From positions 1-23,036 of the forward strand of contig CAMMNR010000007.1 of the NCBI GenBank assembly GCA_946498265.1: a DNA stretch of 23,036 nucleotides, given 5' to 3'. The stretch is from an uncultured Clostridium sp. Lineage in GTDB: Bacteria > Bacillota > Clostridia > TANB77 > CAG-508. Positions 14,763-23,036 of the stretch are shown here, piece after piece. Made by a program: the position numbers and the translations under genes. Positions within the stretch are counted from its first letter, which is position 1, and each line of letters starts with the position of its first letter. Under the pieces are notes generated by a model. That model did not search any database. It was not told where the DNA came from and saw only the letters and a program-made list of their open reading frames with translations.

Positions 14763-14947
14763 ATTTATAGAAAACAAAAAAACTTAGGGAAGAAAGAGAA
14801 AGAGAAGAATAAAAAAAGAAAATATGACAAAAAAGTAAAAAATGTGACAAAAACTTAATAAAAATGTAATAATAGCTATAAGCATACAAAAAATATACGT
14901 CCGTAATATAAAAGAAGAAAAAGAAAATAACTGGAAATAAGCTCCTA

Positions 14948-14975
14948 TTTACAATAGAAAGAAATATTTTATAAT
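14948..14975 (+). promoter_or_regulatory. promoter of the giant adhesin gene
   Basis: TTTACA (14948-14953) and TATAAT (14970-14975) are separated by 16 bases. Transcription would start about 35 bases before the ATG at 15017. Confidence 0.6.
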
Positions 14976-15016
14976 ATATAGTAGTAGAATATTATATAAG
15001 CAGGGAGAGAATGCGA

Positions 15017-18000
15017 ATGAGAAAAAAAGAAGAGATATTAAGAAAAAAAGAAACAACAATAAGACGTCAGAACCCAAAAGAAAATAAAAGAGGAAAATAC
15101 ATACAAAGTGTAATAAAAAATAAAAAGTTGCTAGCAATCATGTTAGTGCTTGTATTAGTAGTACTTGCAATTATAGTAGCAAGCAATCAAGAAATCAGAA
15201 AAAATGTGATACAAGCATTTAATGGAGAAATACAAAATGCAGAAGAAGATGAAAAAATTGAAGTCTATGAGAATGGTTCAGCTATATTAACTGATGATGC
15301 AGCTATTATTACATCAGCAAGTGTTGCTGGTCGAACAACTGGAACAGCACCATTTGATACAGATGATGAACCTGGAAATGATTCATCTCCAGACAATGAT
15401 GTTGTACGCTCATTTGACAAAATAACCTGGGAAATAGAAGCAAATATGGAAATTAACAACACGGGACATGGAAGTGAAGAAGCAAATCAATACAGTCAAT
15501 TTAGAGGAGGAATTATTAACATAGAGGCTAGTCTACCAGAAGAATATGCAGGTTTGGTAAAATGGTCATTGGAAGATATGACATGGGCAAAAGAAACGGG
15601 AACAGTAAGTGAAGATGGATTGACTTTTTCTGCACAATATCAAATGCTAGAAACTGGTATTACTGTACCAGGAAAGCAGACATTATCTGTAGTATTACAA
15701 GTACTAGGAGCAGGAAATAACACAGAAATTAATCCAAACTTTAAATTATGGATGCAGGGAAATGAAAGCAACAAAGAGAATGAAGGATATGAAGGAATAG
15801 ATATACAGGATAATTTTGGTGCTATTACGGTTTCAGCAAAAGGTGGGTATAATATAAAAATTTCCTCAAATGGTTCTGGATTTAGAAAATCAAATGTGGA
15901 TTTTGGAGATGGAAAAGGTGAAGTAACAGGAAGAATATATGGATATGGGGTGATTCTTCAGCTATATGGCGATAATGTAGAAAAAGGACTAAGAGGAATA
16001 GAAGCTCCAAAAGGAGATGTTACATTTGATATTAATATGAAGTTAGAAATGGTAGAAACAATAGATGGAAGGCAAGTGACAACAGATATTACAGAACAAG
16101 CCATGCCGCAATTATGGAATTATAAAATAAATATAGGAAATACCATTGAAAATCCAGCATATGGAAATATACCAGACAGAAATATGTATTTTGGAAACGG
16201 TACGGCATGGTCAACAGGATATGCCCCAAATGGAATGGCAGAAACAGACAGAACGAATAGTATCTATAATTCTGGAAACATATATATGGAGCAAGAAGGG
16301 AATACCATAAAAACTACTATTAATGAATATGCATTTGATGGCATATTTCCAATATATAATAATTGGTATAATCCGGCTACTCCATCAATTGTATATCAAG
16401 ATAACGTAGGATGTTTTAGTGCAGGATATTTCCAAATATTTGTTCCAGATAATGAAATAACGAGTGATAATGATAAAACATATCAATTAACAGTTGAGAA
16501 TTCCAATATGCAGATTGTAACAAATTCAGGAGAAATAATAACAGAACAAAAAGTTTCAACAGATGATAGTCATAAGCAACAACATTATTATATAAAACCT
16601 GGTTCATATGGTAGATCAGTCAGACTGTATGAAGATAATATAAATACAAATTTATTCCCAGATATAAATGGTGACTCTAATGCAGGATATTATGCTAGAG
16701 GAAGAAAGGCAAAAGGACAAATGTTTCAAGCACTGGTAAGCTTTACAGAGGAAGATAAAAATGATATGGGTATAGAAATCAAGACTGTAAATGAATTAAT
16801 CAAATTTGATGGAAATGGCTTAGAACCAATTTTACAAACAGATGGAAGTCCTTTTAAAATTGGACAAGGTGAAATTACAGAATATAACATATATTATTTA
16901 ACAAAAAAAGATGGAACTAATTGGATAAGTCAAGAGGAACGAAATAATGCAGATATAGAAGATTTAAAAATATATAATACATTAGAAGAAATTCCAGAAG
17001 GAGATATTTGCATTGGTACATACATAGAAGCAAATATAGAAACACAAAACTATAGTACTAATATATTTATAAGAATGAAAATCAAAGATACAGCAGAAAT
17101 TGGAAAAACCTATGGTATAGTACATGATACAGATTATTATACAGAAACATTAGATTTATCAACACAAACCATTACTAATCCAGATGCTACATATCCTGAA
17201 ACAGTATATTCACAACATAATGCAGGATATAAAAACATAGAATATGATGAAAATGGAGAGATTGTAGGTGGGACACCACAAAGCTATACACTTGGAAATG
17301 CACTTTTAGTAGCAGGAGCAGATAGTAGTATAGCTTCTCAAGTTATTGATGAAAAAACAGGAGAAGCAAAAGAAAGTTATGACTTAGCCAAAAATGAAAA
17401 TATAGTAACCTTTAAAGTAGAACCTAAGTTAGAAGAATTAGATGAAGATAATCCAGCAGGAGTGACAGGAGCAACCATAACCATAAAAGACACATTGTCA
17501 AAAGGATTAATATATATACCAGGAAGTAGTAATTATGGAGAACCAATAGAAACCATTACAAATGAAGATGGAAGTACAACCTTGGTATTTGAAAAATACA
17601 ACTGTAATGTAGGAGAAACTATTGAACCATTAACATTTAAGGCACAAATTGACCCATCTAGCATAAATGAAACAACATTAACACATACAGCAGTGATTGA
17701 ACCAGATAGAGAAAAAATAGGATTAACAGAAATTAGTTATCGAACAGCAACAAATGAAATAAAGGTAGTGAACTTATCAAGTCATAGAATTTATCAAGAA
17801 ACAGATACACAGATAATTGAAAATAATGGAGAAATCAAATATAAAGTTACGTACGAAAATAAAACAGCAACAAGTACACCAGAATTTCAGTTATTAGACA
17901 TTTTGCCATATAATGGAGATGGAAGAGGAAGTGCATATAATGGAACCTATACACTAGAAAATGTAAAAGTAACACAAACAGGAGCAGATGGAGAAATATC

Positions 18001-21000
18001 AACAGACAATTTAACTTTATATACAACAACAGATATAGAGGCAAGAAAGATAACACCAAAGGATGAAAATATAGGAGTGACAATAGAAGAAGGAGGAATC
18101 TGGCAAGAAAAAGGAATAGGAGAAGAAATCAATGAAGCAGTAACCGTATTGGCATTAAAAGGAGAAATAGCCCCAAGTACAAAAATAGAAATGGAAATCA
18201 CAATAAAGACAAACAATAATAGAGCAGGAGATATGTATGCAAATACAGTAACAGCCCAGACAAGTAAAGATACAGAAGTTATCACAACAGGAACAGTAGA
18301 AACAAGAGTGGTAAAAAGACAAATCAATGGAATGATATGGTATGATACAAATGAAAACGGTATAAAGGATAACAATGAAAGTTATGCAAATAGAATAGAA
18401 GTAGAACTAAAAAAAGCAGATGGAAGTAAAGCAACAGACATAAATGGAAACGAGATACCAAATGTGTTAACAGATAGTAATGGAGAATATGTATTCTCAA
18501 ACTTACCAATGGGAGAATATATAGTAGAAATCCAAACAGAAGATAAATATAGATTAACAGAAGCAAATGTAGGAACAAATAAAGAAATTAATAGCAAATT
18601 TGAAGAAATAGTAGAAGGAGCAAAACAAAGCTATGTTATTACGAACTTAAATAGTATAGCAAGTCCAGAAATATTAGAGAATAACGTTAATGCAGGACTA
18701 GTGGTGAAAGATGCCAAAATCATTGTAAAATACTTAGAAGAAGATGCAACACCAGAGACAGATGAAGATAATAGCGTTTTAAAAGAGCAAGATGAAATCA
18801 GAACTCATGAAAAAGACGGTGAACAAGTAAAATATAAAATAGGAGATAGCTATACTACAGAAGCAGCAAAAATAACAGACTATATTGTTTTAAGAAACAG
18901 TGGAAACACAAGTGGAACATTAGATGAAGAAGAAACAGTTGTAACATATTATTACGCATATAATAAACAGGATATAGAAGTAACAAAGGTATGGGAAGAT
19001 AATGGCAATCAAGCAGGAAAAAGACCAACCTCTATTAAAGTTACCTTAAAAGATGGAAATGCTACCGTGAAAGAAACCATATTAACAGATGCAAGTAAAA
19101 ATGAAGATAATGAAAATATATGGACAAGCATATTCGAAGGAGTAGCAGTTTATAGAGAAAATGGAGAAAAGATAAACTATACAGTAGATGAAAGTGAAAA
19201 TGAAGGAAGTCTAGAATCATATATCAAAACAATAGAAGGAACAATAATTACCAATACATTTACACAAAACACAGAAAAAATAGAAATACCAGTAACCAAG
19301 GTATGGAATGATAATGAAAATAAAGCAGGAAAAAGACCAGAAAATGTAACTCTAATTTTAAAAAGAGAAATAAAGAGTGATTCTAGCAGCGAAGAAAAAA
19401 CATATGTAGAAGTAACTAGACAAACAATCAATGGAACAGATAATCCAGGAGAAAATGCAAATGAATGGAAATATACATTTGGAAACATAGCAAAATATGA
19501 TGAGAATAATGATGAAATAAACTATGTGGTAGAAGAAATAGTACCAGAGTTTTACACGGGTAAAGTAGAAAAAGTGGAAAACACAGATGGAGAAGATGGT
19601 ACAACAGAATTTACAATAACAAATACATTTGAAGTACCAAATGAAACAATCAATGTAGAAGTAACAAAAATATGGAATGATAATAACAATAGAGCAGGAA
19701 AGAGAACAGAAGAAGTAACATTAGTGTTAACAGGAAAAAATGCTGAAGGAGAAGACGTAGTAGAAAGCAAAGAAATAACACTGACAAGCGCAAATAAAGT
19801 GGGAGAAAGCGTATCAGAAGAAAACATCTGGAAAGGAACTATAACAGATTTACCAAAATATGACGAAAATGCAGATATCATAAACTATGAACTAAGCGAA
19901 GAAAACTTAAATAATATCTTCTATACAGAAGCAAATACAACGCTAAATCAACAAACAAAGACGGTAACTAATAGATTTGAAGTACCAGATGACAAGATAG
20001 AAATAGAGGTAAATAAAAAATGGGAAGACAATAATAATGCATTAGGAAGAAGAACAGAAAGTGTAACCTTATACTTAACAGGAAATAACCAAGAATATGA
20101 AATAACATTAAATGAGAGCAATAAAAAAGCAGAAGATGAAAACATATGGTCTGGAAAAATAGAAAACTTACCAAAATATGATGTAAATGGAAATGAAATC
20201 ATATATACAGTAGATGAAAGACCAATAGCAAGTGAATTCTATACAAAAACAGGAATAGACCAAGAAAGTAAAACAATAACAAATACATTTGGAATTCCAA
20301 CAGAAAGTATACAAATCCCAGTAACAAAAATATGGGAAGATAATAATAATAGCAAAGGATATAGACCAGAAAACATCGTACTACAAATCAAAGAAAAAGG
20401 AACAGGAAAAGTAGTAGCAGAGCAAATGGTGTCTGGAAATAAGACAACAAATGAAGGATGGAACTATACATTTGAAGTGCCAAAATACAATGACCAAGGG
20501 GAAGTTGTAGAATATGAAATAGGAGAAAGAGAATTAGGAAATAAATTCTATTCAGACGAAGCAGTAAGAATAAATCAAGAAAACAGAACTATAACAAATG
20601 TATTTACGGTACCAGATGAGAAGATAGAATTAACAGTAAACAAGGTATGGGTAGACAATGAAACACAAGCAAGTAGGAGACCAGAAACAATCGTAATGAA
20701 TGTAAAAGCAGAAAATGGAGATAATCAAAATCCAGAAGAAGTGATTGCAACATATGAATTAAACACAGACACAGAAACAAGCCATACATTCACAAATTTA
20801 CCAAGATATAATGGTGAAGGAGATGAAGTAGTATACACAGTAGAAGAAGGAGAAAAAACAGTAGGAGATTTAAAATTCTATACATCAAGTACGAGTGGAG
20901 TAACAAATGTGGCGAATGAAGAAAACAAAAAACAAGCGACAATAACCAATACCTTTACAAGACCAAATGATATAACAAAAATCATCGTAAACAAAATCTG

Positions 21001-23036
21001 GCAAGATAATGAAACCCAAGCACAAAGAAGACCAGATAGTATTGTAATCGTAGTAAAAAATGGAGAGCAAGAAGTAAGAACAAAAGAAATAAGTAAAGAT
21101 GACATGGTAGAAGTAACAACAAATCAATGGTCAACAACAATAGAAGGATTACAAAAATATGATGACAATGGAGAAGAAATTGAGTACACAGTAGAAGAAA
21201 GAGAGAAAAATTCTAATGACTTAAAATTCTATGAAGCAGAAGAAGCAGCAGTAACAGTAGAAGATAACCAAGCAACGATAAGAAATACATTTGTAAAACC
21301 AGAAGATATAATCAGTGTAACAGTAAATAAAGTATGGAATGATAATAATGATGCAAATGGAAAACGTCCAGAAAGTATCAAATTACAAGTGAAAAATGGA
21401 GAAGCTATTGTAGAAGAAGAAGTCATCACAGAAAAGAATGCTGTAATAAATGAAGATATAACAAATACAAATGAATGGACATATACATTTACGGATCTAC
21501 CAAAATATGATGAGAATGGACAAGAAATTGCATACACAGTTTCAGAAGAAGAAGTAACAAAAGATGATTTAAAGTTCTATACAAATGATAGTATTACAGG
21601 AGATATGACAAGTGGTTATACAATCACTAATACATTCACAGTACCAGACGAAAGAATAGACTTAACAGTAAACAAAGAATGGTCAGATAATGCAATACAA
21701 GCACAAAGAAGACCAGAAACAATTGTCATCAATGTAAAAGCAGAAAATGGAGATAATCAAGACCCAGAAGAAGTGATTGCAACATATGAATTAAATACAG
21801 AAACAGAAACAAGTCATATATTTGTGAACCTACCAAAATATAATAGCCAAGGAAATGAAATAGAATATACAGTGGAAGAACAAGAAAAGAATCCTGGAGA
21901 TTTACATTTCTACACAACTGTTATAGGAGAGGTGAAAAATGTAAATGAGGACAGTAAAGAAGTAACCATAACAAATACATTTGAAAAACCAAATGATACA
22001 ACAGAAGTAACAATAACAAAAGTATGGAACGACAATAATAATGAGGCAGAAAAACGTCCAGAAAGCATAAAGTTACAATTAAAAAACGGAAATGAAGTTG
22101 TAAAAGAACAAGTTATAACAGAGCAAAATGCTGTATTAGATGGAGATGTGGTTAATACAAATGAATGGCAATATACATTCACAGATGTAGAAAAATACAA
22201 TGAGGACGGAGAAGAAATCATATATACAGCAAATGAAACAGAAGTAAATAATGGAGATTTACAATTCTATGAAAAAGAGATAGAGGGAACAACAATCACC
22301 AATACATTTACTCATAATACAGAACAAACAAGTGTAACAGTAACAAAGAAATGGGAAGATAATGCAATCCAAGCGCAAAGAAGACCAGAAAGTGTTATCA
22401 TTGTATTAAAAGCTAATGGACAAGAAAGTGAAAGATATGAACTAAGTGAAGAAAGTGCAGAGACCATAATAGATGAAAAAACATGGCAATACACATTCAA
22501 AGACTTAGCAAAATATGATGAAAACAACAATATCATTAACTACACAGTAGAAGAACAAGAAAAAGAAGCAGGAGACTTACATTTCTATACAAGTAAAGTA
22601 AATGGAACAACGATAACAAATACATTTACAAGACCAGAGGACAAAACATCAATAACCATAACAAAGATATGGGAAGATGAAGAAAATAAATATAATAAGA
22701 GACCTGAAAGTGTAGAAGTAGAAATAAAAAATGGAACACAGGTAGTGCAAGAAGGAAATATCACAGAAGGAGAAAATTGGCAACATACATTTACAGGACT
22801 AGAAAAATATGATGGAAATGGACAAGAAATTGTATATACAATTGATGAAAAAGATTTATCTGGAGAGGCACAAATTTACTATACAAAGAATATCCAAGGA
22901 ACAACAATAACCAACACAATGACCAAAACCCCAGGAACAGTAACCGTAAAATATGTAGATAAATATACAGATGAAGAGATAGCAAATAGAGTAGAAAAAG
23001 AAGGTGTAGTAGGGGAAGGATATAGTGTAGAGGAAG
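15017..23036 (+). CDS. giant multi-domain surface adhesin with 12 Cna_B repeats and MucBP domains (3' end outside window)
   Basis: One frame is open from ATG 15017 (GGGAGAG seven bases upstream; in-frame ATG 15011 is too close to that site) to the window edge, 2673 residues so far. A basic N-terminus is followed by a hydrophobic helix (about 38-55), a signal or anchor sequence. Residues about 110-790 are a beta-rich head that I do not recognise. Two DUF11-like domains (about 795-900 and 930-1090), an SdrD-B-like domain (from 1098; GMIWYDTNENGIKD, YVFSNLPMGEYIVEI) and a MucBP-like domain (1232-1316) follow. Twelve Cna_B repeats of 96-123 residues start at 1318, 1422, 1545, 1661, 1765, 1870, 1987, 2099, 2214, 2329, 2438 and 2544; a second MucBP begins at 2640. 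Most repeats keep the Lys in VTK/VNK-x-W, the Glu in YTV(E/D)E and the Asn in TNTF, the set that forms Lys-Asn isopeptide bonds in known Cna_B pilin and adhesin stalks. It is probably a long host- or mucin-facing stalk. A cell-wall sorting signal would lie beyond the window. Confidence 0.9.
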   Translation, partial: MRKKEEILRKKETTIRRQNPKENKRGKYIQSVIKNKKLLAIMLVLVLVVLAIIVASNQEIRKNVIQAFNGEIQNAEEDEKIEVYENGSAILTDDAAIITSASVAGRTTGTAPFDTDDEPGNDSSPDNDVVRSFDKITWEIEANMEINNTGHGSEEANQYSQFRGGIINIEASLPEEYAGLVKWSLEDMTWAKETGTVSEDGLTFSAQYQMLETGITVPGKQTLSVVLQVLGAGNNTEINPNFKLWMQGNESNKENEGYEGIDIQDNFGAITVSAKGGYNIKISSNGSGFRKSNVDFGDGKGEVTGRIYGYGVILQLYGDNVEKGLRGIEAPKGDVTFDINMKLEMVETIDGRQVTTDITEQAMPQLWNYKINIGNTIENPAYGNIPDRNMYFGNGTAWSTGYAPNGMAETDRTNSIYNSGNIYMEQEGNTIKTTINEYAFDGIFPIYNNWYNPATPSIVYQDNVGCFSAGYFQIFVPDNEITSDNDKTYQLTVENSNMQIVTNSGEIITEQKVSTDDSHKQQHYYIKPGSYGRSVRLYEDNINTNLFPDINGDSNAGYYARGRKAKGQMFQALVSFTEEDKNDMGIEIKTVNELIKFDGNGLEPILQTDGSPFKIGQGEITEYNIYYLTKKDGTNWISQEERNNADIEDLKIYNTLEEIPEGDICIGTYIEANIETQNYSTNIFIRMKIKDTAEIGKTYGIVHDTDYYTETLDLSTQTITNPDATYPETVYSQHNAGYKNIEYDENGEIVGGTPQSYTLGNALLVAGADSSIASQVIDEKTGEAKESYDLAKNENIVTFKVEPKLEELDEDNPAGVTGATITIKDTLSKGLIYIPGSSNYGEPIETITNEDGSTTLVFEKYNCNVGETIEPLTFKAQIDPSSINETTLTHTAVIEPDREKIGLTEISYRTATNEIKVVNLSSHRIYQETDTQIIENNGEIKYKVTYENKTATSTPEFQLLDILPYNGDGRGSAYNGTYTLENVKVTQTGADGEISTDNLTLYTTTDIEARKITPKDENIGVTIEEGGIWQEKGIGEEINEAVTVLALKGEIAPSTKIEMEITIKTNNNRAGDMYANTVTAQTSKDTEVITTGTVETRVVKRQINGMIWYDTNENGIKDNNESYANRIEVELKKADGSKATDINGNEIPNVLTDSNGEYVFSNLPMGEYIVEIQTEDKYRLTEANVGTNKEINSKFEEIVEGAKQSYVITNLNSIASPEILENNVNAGLVVKDAKIIVKYLEEDATPETDEDNSVLKEQDEIRTHEKDGEQVKYKIGDSYTTEAAKITDYIVLRNSGNTSGTLDEEETVVTYYYAYNKQDIEVTKVWEDNGNQAGKRPTSIKVTLKDGNATVKETILTDASKNEDNENIWTSIFEGVAVYRENGEKINYTVDESENEGSLESYIKTIEGTIITNTFTQNTEKIEIPVTKVWNDNENKAGKRPENVTLILKREIKSDSSSEEKTYVEVTRQTINGTDNPGENANEWKYTFGNIAKYDENNDEINYVVEEIVPEFYTGKVEKVENTDGEDGTTEFTITNTFEVPNETINVEVTKIWNDNNNRAGKRTEEVTLVLTGKNAEGEDVVESKEITLTSANKVGESVSEENIWKGTITDLPKYDENADIINYELSEENLNNIFYTEANTTLNQQTKTVTNRFEVPDDKIEIEVNKKWEDNNNALGRRTESVTLYLTGNNQEYEITLNESNKKAEDENIWSGKIENLPKYDVNGNEIIYTVDERPIASEFYTKTGIDQESKTITNTFGIPTESIQIPVTKIWEDNNNSKGYRPENIVLQIKEKGTGKVVAEQMVSGNKTTNEGWNYTFEVPKYNDQGEVVEYEIGERELGNKFYSDEAVRINQENRTITNVFTVPDEKIELTVNKVWVDNETQASRRPETIVMNVKAENGDNQNPEEVIATYELNTDTETSHTFTNLPRYNGEGDEVVYTVEEGEKTVGDLKFYTSSTSGVTNVANEENKKQATITNTFTRPNDITKIIVNKIWQDNETQAQRRPDSIVIVVKNGEQEVRTKEISKDDMVEVTTNQWSTTIEGLQKYDDNGEEIEYTVEEREKNSNDLKFYEAEEAAVTVEDNQATIRNTFVKPEDIISVTVNKVWNDNNDANGKRPESIKLQVKNGEAIVEEEVITEKNAVINEDITNTNEWTYTFTDLPKYDENGQEIAYTVSEEEVTKDDLKFYTNDSITGDMTSGYTITNTFTVPDERIDLTVNKEWSDNAIQAQRRPETIVINVKAENGDNQDPEEVIATYELNTETETSHIFVNLPKYNSQGNEIEYTVEEQEKNPGDLHFYTTVIGEVKNVNEDSKEVTITNTFEKPNDTTEVTITKVWNDNNNEAEKRPESIKLQLKNGNEVVKEQVITEQNAVLDGDVVNTNEWQYTFTDVEKYNEDGEEIIYTANETEVNNGDLQFYEKEIEGTTITNTFTHNTEQTSVTVTKKWEDNAIQAQRRPESVIIVLKANGQESERYELSEESAETIIDEKTWQYTFKDLAKYDENNNIINYTVEEQEKEAGDLHFYTSKVNGTTITNTFTRPEDKTSITITKIWEDEENKYNKRPESVEVEIKNGTQVVQEGNITEGENWQHTFTGLEKYDGNGQEIVYTIDEKDLSGEAQIYYTKNIQGTTITNTMTKTPGTVTVKYVDKYTDEEIANRVEKEGVVGEGYSVEE
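18968..22933 (+). repeat. array of 12 Cna_B coding repeats, with recent internal duplication
   Basis: Repeat starts are at 18968, 19280, 19649, 19997, 20309, 20624, 20975, 21311, 21656, 22001, 22328 and 22646, all in frame. Most copies have diverged at DNA level. Repeats 6 and 9, 1032 bases apart, stay close to each other (20671-20820 against 21703-21852), including long identical runs around the AENGDNQ and EEVIATYEL codons. Repeats 8 and 10 share KRPESIKLQ and TNEW segments. Confidence 0.85.

Larger units (their letters stand above)
14670..15016. other. intergenic region before the giant adhesin: terminator, twin boxes and promoter
   Basis: After the AAA-like gene's TAA comes a terminator (14691-14762), then about 60 bases of purine-rich sequence. 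Two AATRTGACAAAA boxes at 14821-14832 and 14841-14852 are exactly 20 bases apart. A promoter follows at 14948-14975. No coding frame in this stretch is convincing. The spacer between boxes and promoter is about 100 bases. Confidence 0.5.

Noticed and set aside
18968..22933. CRISPR or non-coding tandem array
   Set aside because: The repeats are about 310-370 bp, diverged, and in one open frame encoding Cna_B domains.
17847..22985. Many minus-strand open frames opposite the adhesin
   Set aside because: They are shadows of a purine-rich repetitive coding strand, have no RBS or recognisable domains, and repeat with the Cna_B period.

Overview
The window is very AT-rich, with A/T-ending codons throughout, AGA as the main arginine codon, GGAGG-type ribosome binding sites, some TTG starts and standard stop codons. 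It carries a sortase with an LPXTG substrate, cohesin and dockerin modules, a stand-alone Spo0A C-terminal domain and very large Cna_B surface repeats. Together these point to a low-GC Gram-positive bacterium, most likely an anaerobic, possibly gut-associated member of the Clostridia. No rRNA, tRNA, CRISPR array, phage gene or complete insertion sequence was seen.

Layout. 1-183: 3' end of an Rpn-type PD-(D/E)XK protein. 264-1413: membrane-anchored HtrA-like serine protease with a +1 frameshift exactly at its GNSGG active site. 1411-1517: a perfect 39-bp inverted repeat that supplies the stop codon to both convergent flanking genes. 1515-2558 (minus): membrane-anchored M23 peptidase. 2782-2961: stump of a nucleoside deaminase cut off by a palindrome. 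3054-5555: an 833-residue adenosine-deaminase-fold protein fused to a Rossmann-like, SLOG-type C-terminal domain. 5553-5603: a second GGGGACG palindrome at that gene's stop codon.

5693-11310 is a surface-protein cluster: an LPXTG cohesin protein, a sortase, a frameshifted secreted glucosaminidase (SH3b, two Ig-like domains, dockerin), and a membrane-anchored cohesin protein with two cadherin-like domains. Taken together, the sortase could anchor one cohesin to the wall, the second cohesin is held in the membrane, and the dockerin enzyme could dock on either. This resembles a small cellulosome-like scaffold built around a peptidoglycan hydrolase.

11416-14669 holds an acidic protein of unknown function with a strong antisense promoter facing it, a Spo0A-C-like regulator, and an AAA-ATPase-like/PD-(D/E)XK protein. 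15017 to the window end is one open frame of at least 2673 residues: a giant adhesin with 12 Cna_B repeats between two MucBP domains, running off the edge.

The most unusual pattern is that both broken genes are broken the same way. An extra C turns CA-GG into CA-CGG, the shifted frame stops two codons later, and CGG is used in frame nowhere else in about 6,960 codons. This could be coincidence, a systematic read error, or +1 recoding at a hungry codon.
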